DNA of 64,000 nt, taken from positions 1-64,000 of the forward strand of contig JAVVQG010000010.1 in assembly GCA_036655355.1 (NCBI GenBank). The letters run 5' to 3'. Below, piece by piece: positions 16,397-25,875 of this stretch (position 1 is its first letter; every line of letters starts with the position of its first letter). A program made the position numbers and the translations under genes. The notes beneath the pieces were generated by a model. It was not told the DNA's origin, did not search any database, and saw nothing but the letters and a program-made list of their open reading frames with translations. Source of the stretch: JAUNSR01 sp036655355 (GTDB taxonomy: Bacteria > Bacteroidota > Bacteroidia > Bacteroidales > JAUNSR01).

Positions 16397-18832
16397 ATGA
16401 ATGTATTGAAATTTGGAGGCTCTTCCGTGGGGTCCGTAGCCAGCATACTGAACGTAAAGAAAATTGTGGAATCCCGGAAAGAACCGGTGATCGTAGTGGT
16501 ATCTGCATTGGGCGGTATAACCGACATGCTGATAAATACGGCTAATGCGGCCATGCGAGGCGACGATTCATACAATCGGATGTTTAACGAGATCGTGGGG
16601 CGTCACGAAGAGATGATCACCACGTTACTTCGTGGCGAGGAGCTGAATCAATTACGCGAGTCGATTCACAGCCTGTTGGATGAGCTGGCGAACATCTATC
16701 GCGGCATCTTTCTCATCGGCGACCTGTCCGATAAGAGTCTGGCTACGGTGGTGAGTTACGGCGAACGCATCTCATCGCTCATCGTGACCGCTCTGATTGA
16801 GGGAGCCAAACATGTAGAAGCGAGAGACATCATCAAGACAGAGAAACAATTTCATAAGAATATCGTTGATTTCAACCTTACCAACGAACTGGTGCGTCAC
16901 CATCTCACCGCTCCGCAACAGGTGGTGGTCATGGGAGGCTTCATCTCTTCGGATAAGCAAACGGGCGAAATCACGAACCTCGGACGAGGCGGTTCGGATT
17001 ATACCGCATCGATCATCGCGGCAGCCCTAGAGGCCGACCTGTTGGAGATCTGGACGGATGTAGACGGCTTCATGACGGCGGATCCGCGCGTCATCAAAAA
17101 CGCTTATGTCATCAACCACCTCACCTTCGTGGAGGCGATGGAGCTTTGTAACTTCGGAGCCAAAGTGATTTATCCCCCAACGATTTTCCCCGTTTGTCAC
17201 AAGAACATCCCGATTGTCATAAAAAATACGTTCAATCCGGAAGCGGAAGGAACGCTCATTTCCGAGAAATACCCCGAGAAGGTAGCCAAACCGATCAAAG
17301 GGATCTCTTCCATCAACGACACCTGCCTGATTACCGTATCCGGGTTGGGGATGGTAGGGGTGATCGGGGTCAACTACCGAATCTTCCGCACCCTGGCCAA
17401 ATCGGGCATCAGCGTGTTCATGGTATCGCAGGCATCGTCGGAGAACAACACCTCCATCGGGGTGCGTAACGAAGATGCCGAACTGGCCATCAAAGTGCTC
17501 CGCGAAGAGTTTGCCAACGAAATAAGCATGGGCGAACTGTATGATGTGGTGTCCGTCAGAAATCTGGCAACCGTAGCGATCGTAGGGGAGAATATGAAGC
17601 ACACGCCGGGGATTGCGGGAAAACTGTTCGATACCCTCGGCCGAAGCGGTATCAACGTGATCGCCTGCGCGCAGGGGGCTTCCGAAACCAACATCTCCTT
17701 CGTGATTGAAGTGGGCACGCTGCGGAAAGCGCTCAACGTGATCCATGACTCGTTCTTCCTTTCCGAATACCAAGCGCTCAATATCTTCCTTTCCGGTGTG
17801 GGATTGGTGGGGCGCGACCTGCTCGAGCAGATCAAGAAACAACAGGAGAAACTCCTGACCCACAATGCCCTTAAAGTGAAAGTGGTGGGGATGAACAACT
17901 CCCGTCGCTGTATCTTTAATCGCGAGGGCATCGATTTGGAGAACTGGGAAGAGGAACTGGCTCTTTCAGAGATCGCCGCATCGCCCGAATCGATCCGCGA
18001 TCACATCATCAACATGAATATCTTCAATCCGGTGTTTGTGGACTGTACCGCGTCGCCCGCGATTGCAGGCATCTATAAAGAGTTGCTGAAACACAACATC
18101 AATGTGGTGGCAGCGAATAAAATCGCCGCTTCGGCTGCCTATGACAGTTACGCCGAACTGAAGAATATCGCGCGAGAGAAAGGAATCAAGTTCCTCTTCG
18201 AAACCAACGTGGGAGCGGGACTGCCCATCATCAATACGATCAACAGTCTGATCAATTCCGGAGATGAGATTCTCCGTATTGAGGCGGTGGTCTCCGGAAC
18301 ATTGAATTATATTTTCAATGTATTGGGAGAAGACGTACCTTTGAGTAAGGCGATCCGGATGGCAAAAGAGGCGGGCTATGCAGAACCCGATCCGCGATTG
18401 GATCTGAACGGCTCCGATGTGGTTCGTAAACTGGTGATTCTGAGTCGAGAGGCCGGTTATAAGATCGATCAGAGCGATGTGGAGAAGAACCTCTTCATCC
18501 CGGAAAAATATTTTGAAGGCTCCGTGGCCGATTTCTGGAAAAACATCACGGAATTGGATGCCGAATTCGAAGAGCGCCGTAAGCAACTCGTAGCAGCCGG
18601 CAAGCGATACCGTTTTGTGGCTTCGCTTACGGATGGACGACCGAGTGTGGCTTTGCGGGAGGTGGACGACAAGCATCCGTTCTATCACCTGGAGGGAAGC
18701 AACAACGTGATTCTGCTTACAACAGAACGTTACAAAGAGTTTCCGATGGAGATCAAAGGATACGGTGCCGGATCATCCGTGACCGCCGCAGGTGTCTTTG
18801 CCGACATCATATCAATCGCCAACATCCGATAA
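16397..18832 (+). CDS. thrA: Bifunctional aspartokinase/homoserine dehydrogenase
   Basis: Catalyses the first and third steps from aspartate to threonine. An aspartokinase domain (about 1-300, starting MNVLKFGGSSVG; also TLGRGGSDYTAS) is followed by two ACT-type regulatory segments (about 315-460, with VSGLGMVGV and ACAQGASETNISFVI) and a homoserine dehydrogenase domain (from about 465: SGVGLVGRDLLEQ, AANKIAA, ETNVGAGLPII, SGTLNYIFN, GYAEPDPRLDLNG). The ATG at 16397 was chosen. A reading frame 13 codons longer begins in the leader but lacks family similarity there. At 811 residues it has the usual length. It is the first gene of a thrA-apgM-thrC operon. Confidence 0.97.
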   Translation: MNVLKFGGSSVGSVASILNVKKIVESRKEPVIVVVSALGGITDMLINTANAAMRGDDSYNRMFNEIVGRHEEMITTLLRGEELNQLRESIHSLLDELANIYRGIFLIGDLSDKSLATVVSYGERISSLIVTALIEGAKHVEARDIIKTEKQFHKNIVDFNLTNELVRHHLTAPQQVVVMGGFISSDKQTGEITNLGRGGSDYTASIIAAALEADLLEIWTDVDGFMTADPRVIKNAYVINHLTFVEAMELCNFGAKVIYPPTIFPVCHKNIPIVIKNTFNPEAEGTLISEKYPEKVAKPIKGISSINDTCLITVSGLGMVGVIGVNYRIFRTLAKSGISVFMVSQASSENNTSIGVRNEDAELAIKVLREEFANEISMGELYDVVSVRNLATVAIVGENMKHTPGIAGKLFDTLGRSGINVIACAQGASETNISFVIEVGTLRKALNVIHDSFFLSEYQALNIFLSGVGLVGRDLLEQIKKQQEKLLTHNALKVKVVGMNNSRRCIFNREGIDLENWEEELALSEIAASPESIRDHIINMNIFNPVFVDCTASPAIAGIYKELLKHNINVVAANKIAASAAYDSYAELKNIAREKGIKFLFETNVGAGLPIINTINSLINSGDEILRIEAVVSGTLNYIFNVLGEDVPLSKAIRMAKEAGYAEPDPRLDLNGSDVVRKLVILSREAGYKIDQSDVEKNLFIPEKYFEGSVADFWKNITELDAEFEERRKQLVAAGKRYRFVASLTDGRPSVALREVDDKHPFYHLEGSNNVILLTTERYKEFPMEIKGYGAGSSVTAAGVFADIISIANIR

Positions 18833-18862
18833 GGATTACTATTCATTAAACCTACGCAGCAC

Positions 18863-20071
18863 ATGAAATACCTGATTATACTGGGTGATGGAATGGCGGA
18901 CGAACCGATCACCGCCTTAGGTGATCAAACGCCGCTTCAGGCTGCATCCAAACCAACTATTGACCGTATGGCGCTCCAAGGGGCCTGCGGTCGTTTTGTA
19001 TCTGTTCCCCTGGGATATCCTCCCGGCAGTGAAATCGCCAACCTGGGCGTGCTTGGGTACGATGTGCGCAAGGTGTACGAAGGTCGCGGCTCACTTGAAG
19101 CGGCGAGTATGGGGATTGCCCTCGAACCGGGCGAATTGGCGATGCGTTGCAACCTGATTTCCGTAGAGGCCGGTTTGATCCGGAATCACTCCGCCGGACA
19201 CATCTCAACCGAGGAGGCGGCCGAACTGATTCACTTTCTACAGGAACGGCTCGGCAACAAGTATCTCAATTTCTATCCCGGCGTTTCTTATCGACACCTG
19301 TTGACTGTAAAGGGGGGCGATAAAAGGCTCACCTGTACGCCTCCTCACGATGTTCCGGGCATCCCGTTTGCTTCGGTACTTCCTAAAGCCGATGTCGTTG
19401 AAGCAGCCGAAACAGCCGCGCTTCTCATGCAGCTGATCCTCGATTCGCAGGAGCTTTTGGGTACGCATCCGGTGAATCTGAAAAGGGTAGCCGAAGGGAA
19501 AGCCCCGGCAAATAGCATTTGGCCGTGGTCTCCGGGTTATCGGCCTACCATGCTGAAAATGCAGGAAACGTATGGAATCCGTTCCGGAGCCGTAATTTCG
19601 GCCGTCGATCTGATTCATGGAATCGGCATTTATGCCGGTCTCGACAAAGTGGTGGTTCCCGGTGCCACCGGACTCTATACGACCAATTACGAAGGGAAAG
19701 TGCAGGCAACGCTTGAGGCATTGAAAGAGAAAGACTTTGTGTTTCTGCACATCGAAGCGAGTGATGAGGCGGGGCATGAGGGCGATGTGGAGTTGAAAGT
19801 GAGCACGATCGAGTCTCTAGACCGTCGGGTGGTGAAGCCCCTGATGGAGGCATTCGCAGCATGGGATGAACCGGTGACGGTGTTGCTTTTACCCGACCAC
19901 CCCACTCCTTGTAGGTTGCGCACCCACACCGCAGAACCGGTTCCGTTTGTACTCTGGGGTCCAACTGTCTTATCCGATGCAGTGAACAAATACGATGAAT
20001 TTTCCGTTTCGGAGGGAGCTTACGGGTTGCTGCGCGGAGATGAACTCATCCGATTGCTTTTAGGTACATAG
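18863..20071 (+). CDS. ApgM-like metalloenzyme in the thrB position (probable homoserine kinase analogue)
   Basis: Protein of 402 residues in the cofactor-independent phosphoglycerate mutase (ApgM) branch of the alkaline-phosphatase-like metalloenzymes. Landmarks are the metal-binding LGDGMADEP at the N-terminus, PPGSEIANLGVLGYD (about 53-67), HIEASDEAGHEGD (about 294) and LLLPDHPTPCRLRTHT. The family is annotated as phosphoglycerate mutase. Lying between thrA and thrC with no classical thrB in the operon, it more probably makes O-phosphohomoserine for ThrC. That role is an inference from position and from subsystem annotations of similar operons. Its stop codon lies inside a copy of the dispersed leader element. 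Confidence 0.85.
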   Translation: MKYLIILGDGMADEPITALGDQTPLQAASKPTIDRMALQGACGRFVSVPLGYPPGSEIANLGVLGYDVRKVYEGRGSLEAASMGIALEPGELAMRCNLISVEAGLIRNHSAGHISTEEAAELIHFLQERLGNKYLNFYPGVSYRHLLTVKGGDKRLTCTPPHDVPGIPFASVLPKADVVEAAETAALLMQLILDSQELLGTHPVNLKRVAEGKAPANSIWPWSPGYRPTMLKMQETYGIRSGAVISAVDLIHGIGIYAGLDKVVVPGATGLYTTNYEGKVQATLEALKEKDFVFLHIEASDEAGHEGDVELKVSTIESLDRRVVKPLMEAFAAWDEPVTVLLLPDHPTPCRLRTHTAEPVPFVLWGPTVLSDAVNKYDEFSVSEGAYGLLRGDELIRLLLGT

Positions 20072-20115
20072 ATGGCGCATTTGACCTTGATGTAAAAAAT
20101 AAAGGATATATACGA
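20063..20115 (+). repeat. Dispersed leader element, copy B (3' half)
   Basis: GGTACATAGATGGCGCATTT begins at 20063 and the core ends at 20086, 29 nt before the thrC start. The last codons and stop codon of the preceding gene are built from it (G-T-stop). The 5' half with the mini-ORF is absent, because coding sequence occupies that place. The start context is ATATACGAATGAAA. Confidence 0.8.
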
Positions 20116-21426
20116 ATGAAATACTACAGCACGAATCACAGAGCTCCCCACGTATCGCTCGAACAAGCGGTAATCAAGGGGTTGGCGCCGGATAAAGGGC
20201 TTTATATGCCGGAAGAGATCAAACGGATTCCGGACGCTTTTTTTCACAACATCCATCACATGAGTCTGCAGGATATCGCCTTTACGGTGGCCTCTGAATT
20301 TTTTGGTGAAGATATTGAAGCCCGGCGATTGAAAGAGATCGTGGATGACACACTTACCTTTGAAATTCCATTGGTGAATGTGAACGACTCCATCTTTAGT
20401 CTGGAATTGTATCACGGACCGACGGCTGCATTCAAGGATGTGGGTGCCCGTTTCATGGCTCGGTTACTGGGGTATTTCGTGGAAAAGAGAGAACAGAAAA
20501 AACCGGTGAATGTATTGGTTGCTACCTCGGGAGATACGGGTAGCGCGGTGGCGAACGGCTTTCTGAATGTACCCGGTTGTAAGGTGTTCGTGCTCTATCC
20601 CAAAGGCAGGGTGAGTGAGATACAGGAGATGCAGTTTACCACGCTCGATCATAATGTTACCGCGATCGAGGTGGATGGCACCTTTGACGATTGTCAGCGA
20701 CTCGTGAAAGAGGCTTTTGTGGATGAGGAGTTGAATGCGGAGTTATTTCTGACTTCGGCCAACTCCATCAATGTAGCCCGATTCCTACCACAGGCATTCT
20801 ATTATTTTCATGCCTACGCACAATATCGCCGTATGGGCTTCACCGAAGCTCCCGTTTTCTGCATCCCGAGCGGCAATCTCGGAAATCTTACGGCCGGACT
20901 TATCGCGCGACGAATGGGGTTGCCCGTGAAGCGTTTTATTGCCGCCAACAATAGCAACGATGTCTTCTTACATTACCTGCGAAAAGGGGAATACATACCG
21001 TGTGCATCCCGTCAAACGATTGCGAATGCGATGGATGTGGGGGCGCCCAGCAACTTCGCCCGGATTCTCGATTTGTACGATCATTCGCACAAGGCGGTTT
21101 GTGAAGAGATTTCAGGAGTCAGTTATCCCGATCAAGCGATTCGTCACACGTTGGCATGGGTGTATGAGAATGAACACTACCTACTCGATCCTCACGGCGC
21201 TTGCGGTTATCAAGCGCTTTGCGATTTGCTGCAACCTGATGAGCAGGGCATTTTCCTTGAAACCGCTCATCCCGCTAAGTTCAAAGACACCGTAGAATCG
21301 ATTATCGGGCAGGAGGTAGAAGTACCTCATTTGCTGAGACGGTTTATGAACGGAGTGAAGAAAACGGAACACCTTCATCCCGTCTATGCCGATTTTCGTG
21401 CGCTTTTGCTTCGGAAAGGGAGTTGA
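20116..21426 (+). CDS. thrC: Threonine synthase
   Basis: PLP enzyme that converts O-phosphohomoserine to threonine, the last step of the pathway. The 436-residue protein starts MKYYSTNHRAPHVSLEQAV. The PLP-binding lysine is Lys107 in HGPTAAFKDVGARFMA. VATSGDTGSAVANGF and PSGNLGNLTAGLIA are the phosphate-binding and substrate loops. It is the last gene of the thrA-apgM-thrC operon, 44 bp after the previous stop. A tandem-repeat array and a strong terminator follow. Confidence 0.96.
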   Translation: MKYYSTNHRAPHVSLEQAVIKGLAPDKGLYMPEEIKRIPDAFFHNIHHMSLQDIAFTVASEFFGEDIEARRLKEIVDDTLTFEIPLVNVNDSIFSLELYHGPTAAFKDVGARFMARLLGYFVEKREQKKPVNVLVATSGDTGSAVANGFLNVPGCKVFVLYPKGRVSEIQEMQFTTLDHNVTAIEVDGTFDDCQRLVKEAFVDEELNAELFLTSANSINVARFLPQAFYYFHAYAQYRRMGFTEAPVFCIPSGNLGNLTAGLIARRMGLPVKRFIAANNSNDVFLHYLRKGEYIPCASRQTIANAMDVGAPSNFARILDLYDHSHKAVCEEISGVSYPDQAIRHTLAWVYENEHYLLDPHGACGYQALCDLLQPDEQGIFLETAHPAKFKDTVESIIGQEVEVPHLLRRFMNGVKKTEHLHPVYADFRALLLRKGS

Positions 21427-21528
21427 ATGGGTTGATTCCGCTCCTTTAAACAACTTAATCGTATCCGGATACCGAGCGAATCTTCCGAGGATACTGTACT
21501 TTCTTCAGCAGAAGCACCATTTACCATG

Positions 21529-21609
21529 AAGCAAGGCGGTGGTTCGGTCGAAGCAAGGCGGTGGTTCGGTCGAAGCAAGGCGGTGGTTCAGTCGAAGCAA
21601 GGCGGTGGT
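21529..21609. repeat. 22-bp tandem repeat, about 3.7 units
   Basis: Units begin at 21529, 21551, 21573 and 21595, with unit AAGCAAGGCGGTGGTTCGG + TCG. The first two are identical, the third has one change, and the fourth degenerates. It lies in the 410-bp gap after thrC. There is no spacer between units, so it is not a CRISPR array. Confidence 0.9.
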
Positions 21610-21769
21610 GAATCGAACGTTGTCTTACCTATTTGAAATTCAGTGCATTGAGGATCAGGAATAGCGTATTGCATTTGGGTTTAAGCGGATCGGAATGATT
21701 TACCTGACATCGGTTCGTAGTTGTTTAGGTATAATAAGGTGATAATCATAGATTTATTGCCAAAAGAAA

Positions 21770-21812
21770 GAGGCTGTCCAAAAATCATTGGTATGAATTT
21801 TAGACAGCCTCT
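21770..21812. terminator. Bidirectional terminator
   Basis: GAGGCTGTCCAAAA and TTTTAGACAGCCTC pair over 14 positions with one mismatch. It lies between the convergent thrC and membrane-protein genes. Confidence 0.75.
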
Positions 21813-21836
21813 TCAGCGTATGTTGTCAAAAATGAA

Positions 21837-22493
21837 TTACTCTTGAATCACGGTTTCATTCTCTTTCTGTGTTTCAAGCGAAAGCTGGTATTGAAGCATG
21901 CGATACATACACACGCTCGCGAATAGTACGACCACATAGGCCAAGAATACACCCACGATCAAACAGATCAACCCTAAGAGGACAACAAGTATACTCACGC
22001 CATAGAAGCCGAGAATCGGCCAAGAATGACCGTCCGTCAGGCGATAACTCTCTTTGAAAGCTTCGATGACCGAAGTGTTTTCTTTATCGATGATCACCAT
22101 CGGTGCAAGACCGAAGCGAACCAAGAACCAAATGCCCGGAACAATCAAAAGACTGATACCGATGACCGTGGCAATGCCGAATAAAAGGCTCGTGAGAAAG
22201 AACGGTAGGAAGCGTTTCGCCATCTGACCGAAAGCACTGAATTCAGGCTCTTCTCCATCTGCGGCATTCAGATACATTTTGGTGTAACCGGCCATGAAAA
22301 GGTATTGGAAAAGAATGGTTATGGCCATAACGATAAAATACCGAGCTGAAAATTCCGAACCGGAGAAAAGATTCAGAATCATCGCCACTATCGTATAACC
22401 AAGATAGAGGCCGACCATTACCAACCAATGTTGCTTGGTCAATTTCCAACCCAATGCGAATGCATCTTTTACTTTAAAGATCTGTTGAATCAT
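21837..22493 (-). CDS. Multi-pass membrane protein of unknown function
   Basis: Protein of 218 residues with about six hydrophobic segments and a charged C-terminal tail (ETQKENETVIQE). The motif GISLLIVPGIWFLVRFGLAPMVIIDKENTSVIEAFKES is split over helix ends and resembles integral membrane families related to DUF975/YciC-type proteins, in which a V-P-G-x-x-x-x-x-R stretch precedes A-P-x-V and a S-x-x-A-x-x-x-S segment. No enzymatic residues can be identified. It is a single gene on the minus strand and function is unknown. Confidence 0.75.
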   Translation of the reverse strand: MIQQIFKVKDAFALGWKLTKQHWLVMVGLYLGYTIVAMILNLFSGSEFSARYFIVMAITILFQYLFMAGYTKMYLNAADGEEPEFSAFGQMAKRFLPFFLTSLLFGIATVIGISLLIVPGIWFLVRFGLAPMVIIDKENTSVIEAFKESYRLTDGHSWPILGFYGVSILVVLLGLICLIVGVFLAYVVVLFASVCMYRMLQYQLSLETQKENETVIQE

Positions 22494-22763
22494 AATTGTA
22501 ATTTTATGAGATTTTTATTTATCAATGGAATTTCAATAAGCTTAGGACAGGCTCTGTTTAATTCTATTCATTGTAGATTGGGCGGATATTGAGAAAAACG
22601 GTATTCCAAAACCGAATTTTGCTACGATATCGTATGAAAACCTGTTTGTTAGCGCTAAATTAATTAATAATTACAAAATAAAGATATTAAGACGTAAATT
22701 AATTCAGTTACTTTATGCTCTTAAACGAGGTGTTTATTTTGAAATACATCCCTTTTTTTTAAT

Positions 22764-23426
22764 ATGAAGAAGATAGAAATCACAGAAATCATAAAAACAA
22801 TCGCCCCCGATTTTAAAGGAGTGGCAATCTCCTGTCGTGTGCGTAATTCTGAACCGGATGAAGCGTTGTGGAAGGAGCTCGACGCAGAAATGCTCCATTT
22901 TTGTGAGTGCTATAAAGTGGAGCAGATCAATAAAAGGAAACCGATTCAGGCCACCCGTCAGGCATACAAGGCACTTGGAAAAGATCCGAACCGTTACCGT
23001 CCATCTGCCGAGGCGTTGTGTAGGCGCATTCTGAAAGAAAAATCGCTTTACCGAATCAATACGTTGGTCGACCTGATTAACTTGGTTTCCATTCATACGG
23101 GTTTCTCAATCGGAGGATTCGATGCTGCACGGATTTCCGGTGATACTTTGTGGTTGGGAGCGGGAAAGGCCGATGAAGTTTTCTGCGGAATCGGACGAGG
23201 GCCGCTAAACATCGAAGGATTGCCGGTGTATCGCGATGCTGTTGGCGGAATCGGCACCCCAACAAGCGATGAGGAGCGAACCAAGCTGACTGTTGAGAGT
23301 ACCGATCTGCTGATGATTATCAACGGATATAGCGGGGAGGAGGGACTGGATGAGGCGGTTGCTTACAGTATCGAACTTCTGAAACGGTATGCAGAGGCTA
23401 CCGAAATCGAAGTAGTTCGTTTTTAA
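22764..23426 (+). CDS. B3/4-domain protein (PheT B3/B4-like)
   Basis: Soluble 220-residue protein consisting almost entirely of a B3/4 domain, the module found in the beta subunit of phenylalanyl-tRNA synthetase and as stand-alone proteins. Landmarks are RQAYKALGKDPNRYRPSAEAL-R-R (about 70-92), LYRINTLVDLINLVSI (about 98-113) and the late GGIGTPTSDEERTK (about 161-174). Stand-alone members are thought to edit or bind aminoacyl-tRNA or amino acids, but their roles are poorly known. It is monocistronic by spacing. Confidence 0.82.
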   Translation: MKKIEITEIIKTIAPDFKGVAISCRVRNSEPDEALWKELDAEMLHFCECYKVEQINKRKPIQATRQAYKALGKDPNRYRPSAEALCRRILKEKSLYRINTLVDLINLVSIHTGFSIGGFDAARISGDTLWLGAGKADEVFCGIGRGPLNIEGLPVYRDAVGGIGTPTSDEERTKLTVESTDLLMIINGYSGEEGLDEAVAYSIELLKRYAEATEIEVVRF

Positions 23427-23522
23427 TCAATCATTTACCTGTTTTTTTATTCGTCGTAATGTAATTTTTGTTTATTTTGTAATACATTTGTATAGAGTAA
23501 CAACTGTCTAATTTATGTATTT

Positions 23523-24110
23523 ATGAATACGCTAAAAACTCTCGTGTATGCAATCGTGGCTTTGGTGGCTACATTGTTCTCCTCCTGTACCGGAAAGTCC
23601 GATAAATCCCAGACTGCTCCCGAAGCGGAAGTCATCGTTTATAACATAGACGACTTGCTGGAAAAATCCGATTCACTGAAGGGTCAGACCGTACAATTGG
23701 AAGGTGTCTGTACGCATGTTTGCGAACGAAGCGGCAAAAAATTATTTTTGATGGGAAGCGATGAAGACCACACGATCCGAGTTGAAGCGAACGGAGAGAT
23801 CGGTACTTTCAATCCAGAATCTGTTAATAATATCGTTTTGGTAAAAGGCAAATTGGTGGAAGAGCGTATCGATGAAGCGTATCTGGCGGATTGGGAAGCA
23901 CAACTTGCTGCTGATACGGCTGAGAAACATGGAAACGAAGGCGAAGGTGGTTGCAGTACTGAAAAGAAAGCCCGCGGCGAAGGTGAAACAAACACGACCG
24001 ACGAGCGAATCACCGAGTTCCGGAATCGCATTGCAGACCGTGAGGCAAAAGAGGGTAAAAACTATTTGAGTTTTTATCATGTCGTAGCGGATTCTTATGA
24101 AGTGAAATAA
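23523..24110 (+). CDS. Lipoprotein with OB-fold-like domain
   Basis: 195 residues with a lipoprotein signal ending LFSSC (Cys22). The central part (about 40-115: DDLLEKSDSLKGQTVQLEGVC...LFLMGSD..., IVLVKGKLVEERI) has the strand pattern of an OB-fold as in tRNA_anti-like lipoproteins. A linker rich in Glu, Gly and Lys with one Cys (about 135-160) precedes the C-terminus. A TACATTTG box at 23483-23490 could be its -7 promoter element. It lies 46 bp before a PepSY-type membrane gene and probably shares its transcript. Function is not known. Confidence 0.7.
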   Translation: MNTLKTLVYAIVALVATLFSSCTGKSDKSQTAPEAEVIVYNIDDLLEKSDSLKGQTVQLEGVCTHVCERSGKKLFLMGSDEDHTIRVEANGEIGTFNPESVNNIVLVKGKLVEERIDEAYLADWEAQLAADTAEKHGNEGEGGCSTEKKARGEGETNTTDERITEFRNRIADREAKEGKNYLSFYHVVADSYEVK

Positions 24111-24156
24111 ACAGGCCGAACAAACGGCTCGAACTTAATCAACTCAATAGAGTGAT

Positions 24157-24720
24157 ATGAATAAGATCAGAAAATGGAGTCGCGGTATACACCGCGACCT
24201 TTCTTTTTTATTTTCGGGTATTATCATCGTGTACGCCATCTCGGGATTCTGCCTGAACCACAAATCGGACTTTAACTCTAATTTCAGCATCTCGAACCAG
24301 ACACTTCATCTTTCGGGTGATTTCCCGTTACCCGAGAAAGTGGAAAAACCGGTAGTCATCGGTTTTTTGGAACAGGTAAACGAGCAGCATGGTTATACCC
24401 GCCATTATTACCCCCGGGCAGGGGAGATGAAAGTGTTTATCAAAGGGGGGTCTTCCTTGGTAGTGGATACGGAAACCGGTGAGGCTTTCTATGAGAAAGT
24501 TCGTCCCCGGCCGTTTCTGAAAGCCTTAAACCGTTTGCATTACAATCCCTCTCGTTGGTGGACGTGGTTTTCGGATCTCTTCGCACTATCGTTGTTAATC
24601 ATTACACTTACCGGTTTGATCATGTTGAAAGGGCCGAAAGGGTTGTGGGGCAGGGGAGGAATCGAGTTATTGATCGGGATTGCCGTTCCGCTTTGTTTTC
24701 TGCTTTTCGTATTGAAATGA
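24157..24720 (+). CDS. PepSY-associated transmembrane protein
   Basis: 187 residues. The N-terminal MNKIRKWSRGIHRDLSFLF-SGIIIVYAISGF-LNH and a C-terminal pair of membrane helices match the PepSY-associated TM family, whose larger members act in iron-siderophore reduction or regulate proteases at the inner membrane. A periplasmic section of about 80 residues lies between the first helix and the last two. It follows the OB-fold lipoprotein and probably works with it. A substrate is not evident. Confidence 0.75.
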   Translation: MNKIRKWSRGIHRDLSFLFSGIIIVYAISGFCLNHKSDFNSNFSISNQTLHLSGDFPLPEKVEKPVVIGFLEQVNEQHGYTRHYYPRAGEMKVFIKGGSSLVVDTETGEAFYEKVRPRPFLKALNRLHYNPSRWWTWFSDLFALSLLIITLTGLIMLKGPKGLWGRGGIELLIGIAVPLCFLLFVLK

Positions 24721-24801
24721 TACAATTGCAGGTTGGGTTACTAAACAACTTTTAGAGATAGTTTGTTATCAGTTCGAAGTGTTACCTAAATACGATTGAT
24801 T

Positions 24802-25251
24802 ATGAATTATTTGCTGATCGGAGGTGCGGATGGTGCCCTTAAGCGGGAAGTGATTCGGTTATATGCCCGGAAGTTAAATCAAAGTGCGGATTTTGATTTG
24901 GTGAAAGGGAAAGTACCGGATAAAGAATCCGAACCTTTTACATGTGCCTTTACCAATCGAATTACCCAAAAAACGGTTTGGATCAATTCGGAAAAACTTA
25001 CTCCTGCGGTTTTTCAGGAGATAACCTATTTTAAATCCACTTATCCCCCAAATGATGTCATCGTTACGTTGATCCCATCGCCTGATGCTCCGGATCGTAC
25101 TACCCTCATGGAGAATTTTGATGTGACACCGGATGACGATGCACTTGAAATTTCGCTCGATAATCTTCCGGGAAGCGATGCGTCACATCTGAAACATGCC
25201 GCTGACGAGCTAGAAGATATCTTAACCAAAGCCCCGTATAATTTACTCTAA
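24802..25251 (+). CDS. Hypothetical protein
   Basis: Soluble protein of 149 residues, not recognised. It starts MNYLLIGGADGALKREVIRLYA at the ATG at 24802. A TTG two codons upstream is less likely. The central part holds KTVWINSEKLTPAVFQEITYFKS, and the C-terminal third is acidic (TPDDDALEISLDNLPGSDAS). No signal peptide, membrane segment or catalytic motif is visible. It may be transcribed alone. Confidence 0.65.
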   Translation: MNYLLIGGADGALKREVIRLYARKLNQSADFDLVKGKVPDKESEPFTCAFTNRITQKTVWINSEKLTPAVFQEITYFKSTYPPNDVIVTLIPSPDAPDRTTLMENFDVTPDDDALEISLDNLPGSDASHLKHAADELEDILTKAPYNLL

Positions 25252-25422
25252 TCCGGCTGTAGACGGGCTTTTCCGTTAAAGTTCCACGAGATGTTCGGAT
25301 GACAAAAAGGTTAAGATGCAGATATTTCCGCGAATAATTGATTAAAATAATAATAAAATATATAAATTTGTTACCGAATAAGGTAAATAACAAATTTATT
25401 GTCTAATTAAAACCTCTTTATT

Positions 25423-25623
25423 ATGAATCAGGAAGTGATCGGTTCAAATGCAGGTCTTATATGGAATGCGCTGAATGCCGAGAATGGTCAAACATTGAAA
25501 TCTTTGAAAAAGGCCACTAAATTGAAAGATAAAGAAATCTATCTTGCCTTGGGCTGGTTGGCCAGAGAAGGTAAAGTGAAATTTAATGAGAGCGATGATG
25601 AAATTATGATCGAATTGGCTTAA
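25423..25623 (+). CDS. Winged-helix domain protein (DUF2582)
   Basis: 66-residue protein, a stand-alone winged helix-turn-helix domain as found widely in Bacteroidota. The pattern is IWNALNAENGQTLKSLKKAT, then KDKEIYLALGWLAREGKVKF, then a short strand (DEIMIEL). Whether it binds DNA is not known. A TAAATTTG box at 25373-25380 is a plausible -7 element, which would give a leader of about 40 nt. A strong terminator follows at 25681. Confidence 0.85.
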   Translation: MNQEVIGSNAGLIWNALNAENGQTLKSLKKATKLKDKEIYLALGWLAREGKVKFNESDDEIMIELA

Positions 25624-25680
25624 GGCCGATTCGATTTTGAGTTGTAAGCAACACCTCGTTTAGCGGGGTCTTTATATGGG

Positions 25681-25719
25681 AAAACGCCGTAAACAGGATT
25701 GTTGTTTACGGCGTTTTTT
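25681..25719 (+). terminator. Strong intrinsic terminator
   Basis: AACGCCGTAAACA and TGTTTACGGCGTT form a 13-bp perfect stem followed by TTTTTT. It closes the winged-helix gene transcript before the sigma factor gene. Confidence 0.9.
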
Positions 25720-25875
25720 GGGTTTCGGGAAGAAGGGTAGGGTGAAATTAATTGGTTGGGATTATTTTTTTAATATATTTATGTGAATTTTATATATCTT
25801 GATTCCATTTGAGCTTTCACAACGAACTCTTGATTAATCCGATACCGATTCGTGAACTCCCATGCACACATAGAA

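Noticed and set aside
17027..17863. 278-codon minus-strand frame inside thrA
   Set aside because: Overlaps conserved aspartokinase and ACT segments; no family similarity seen.
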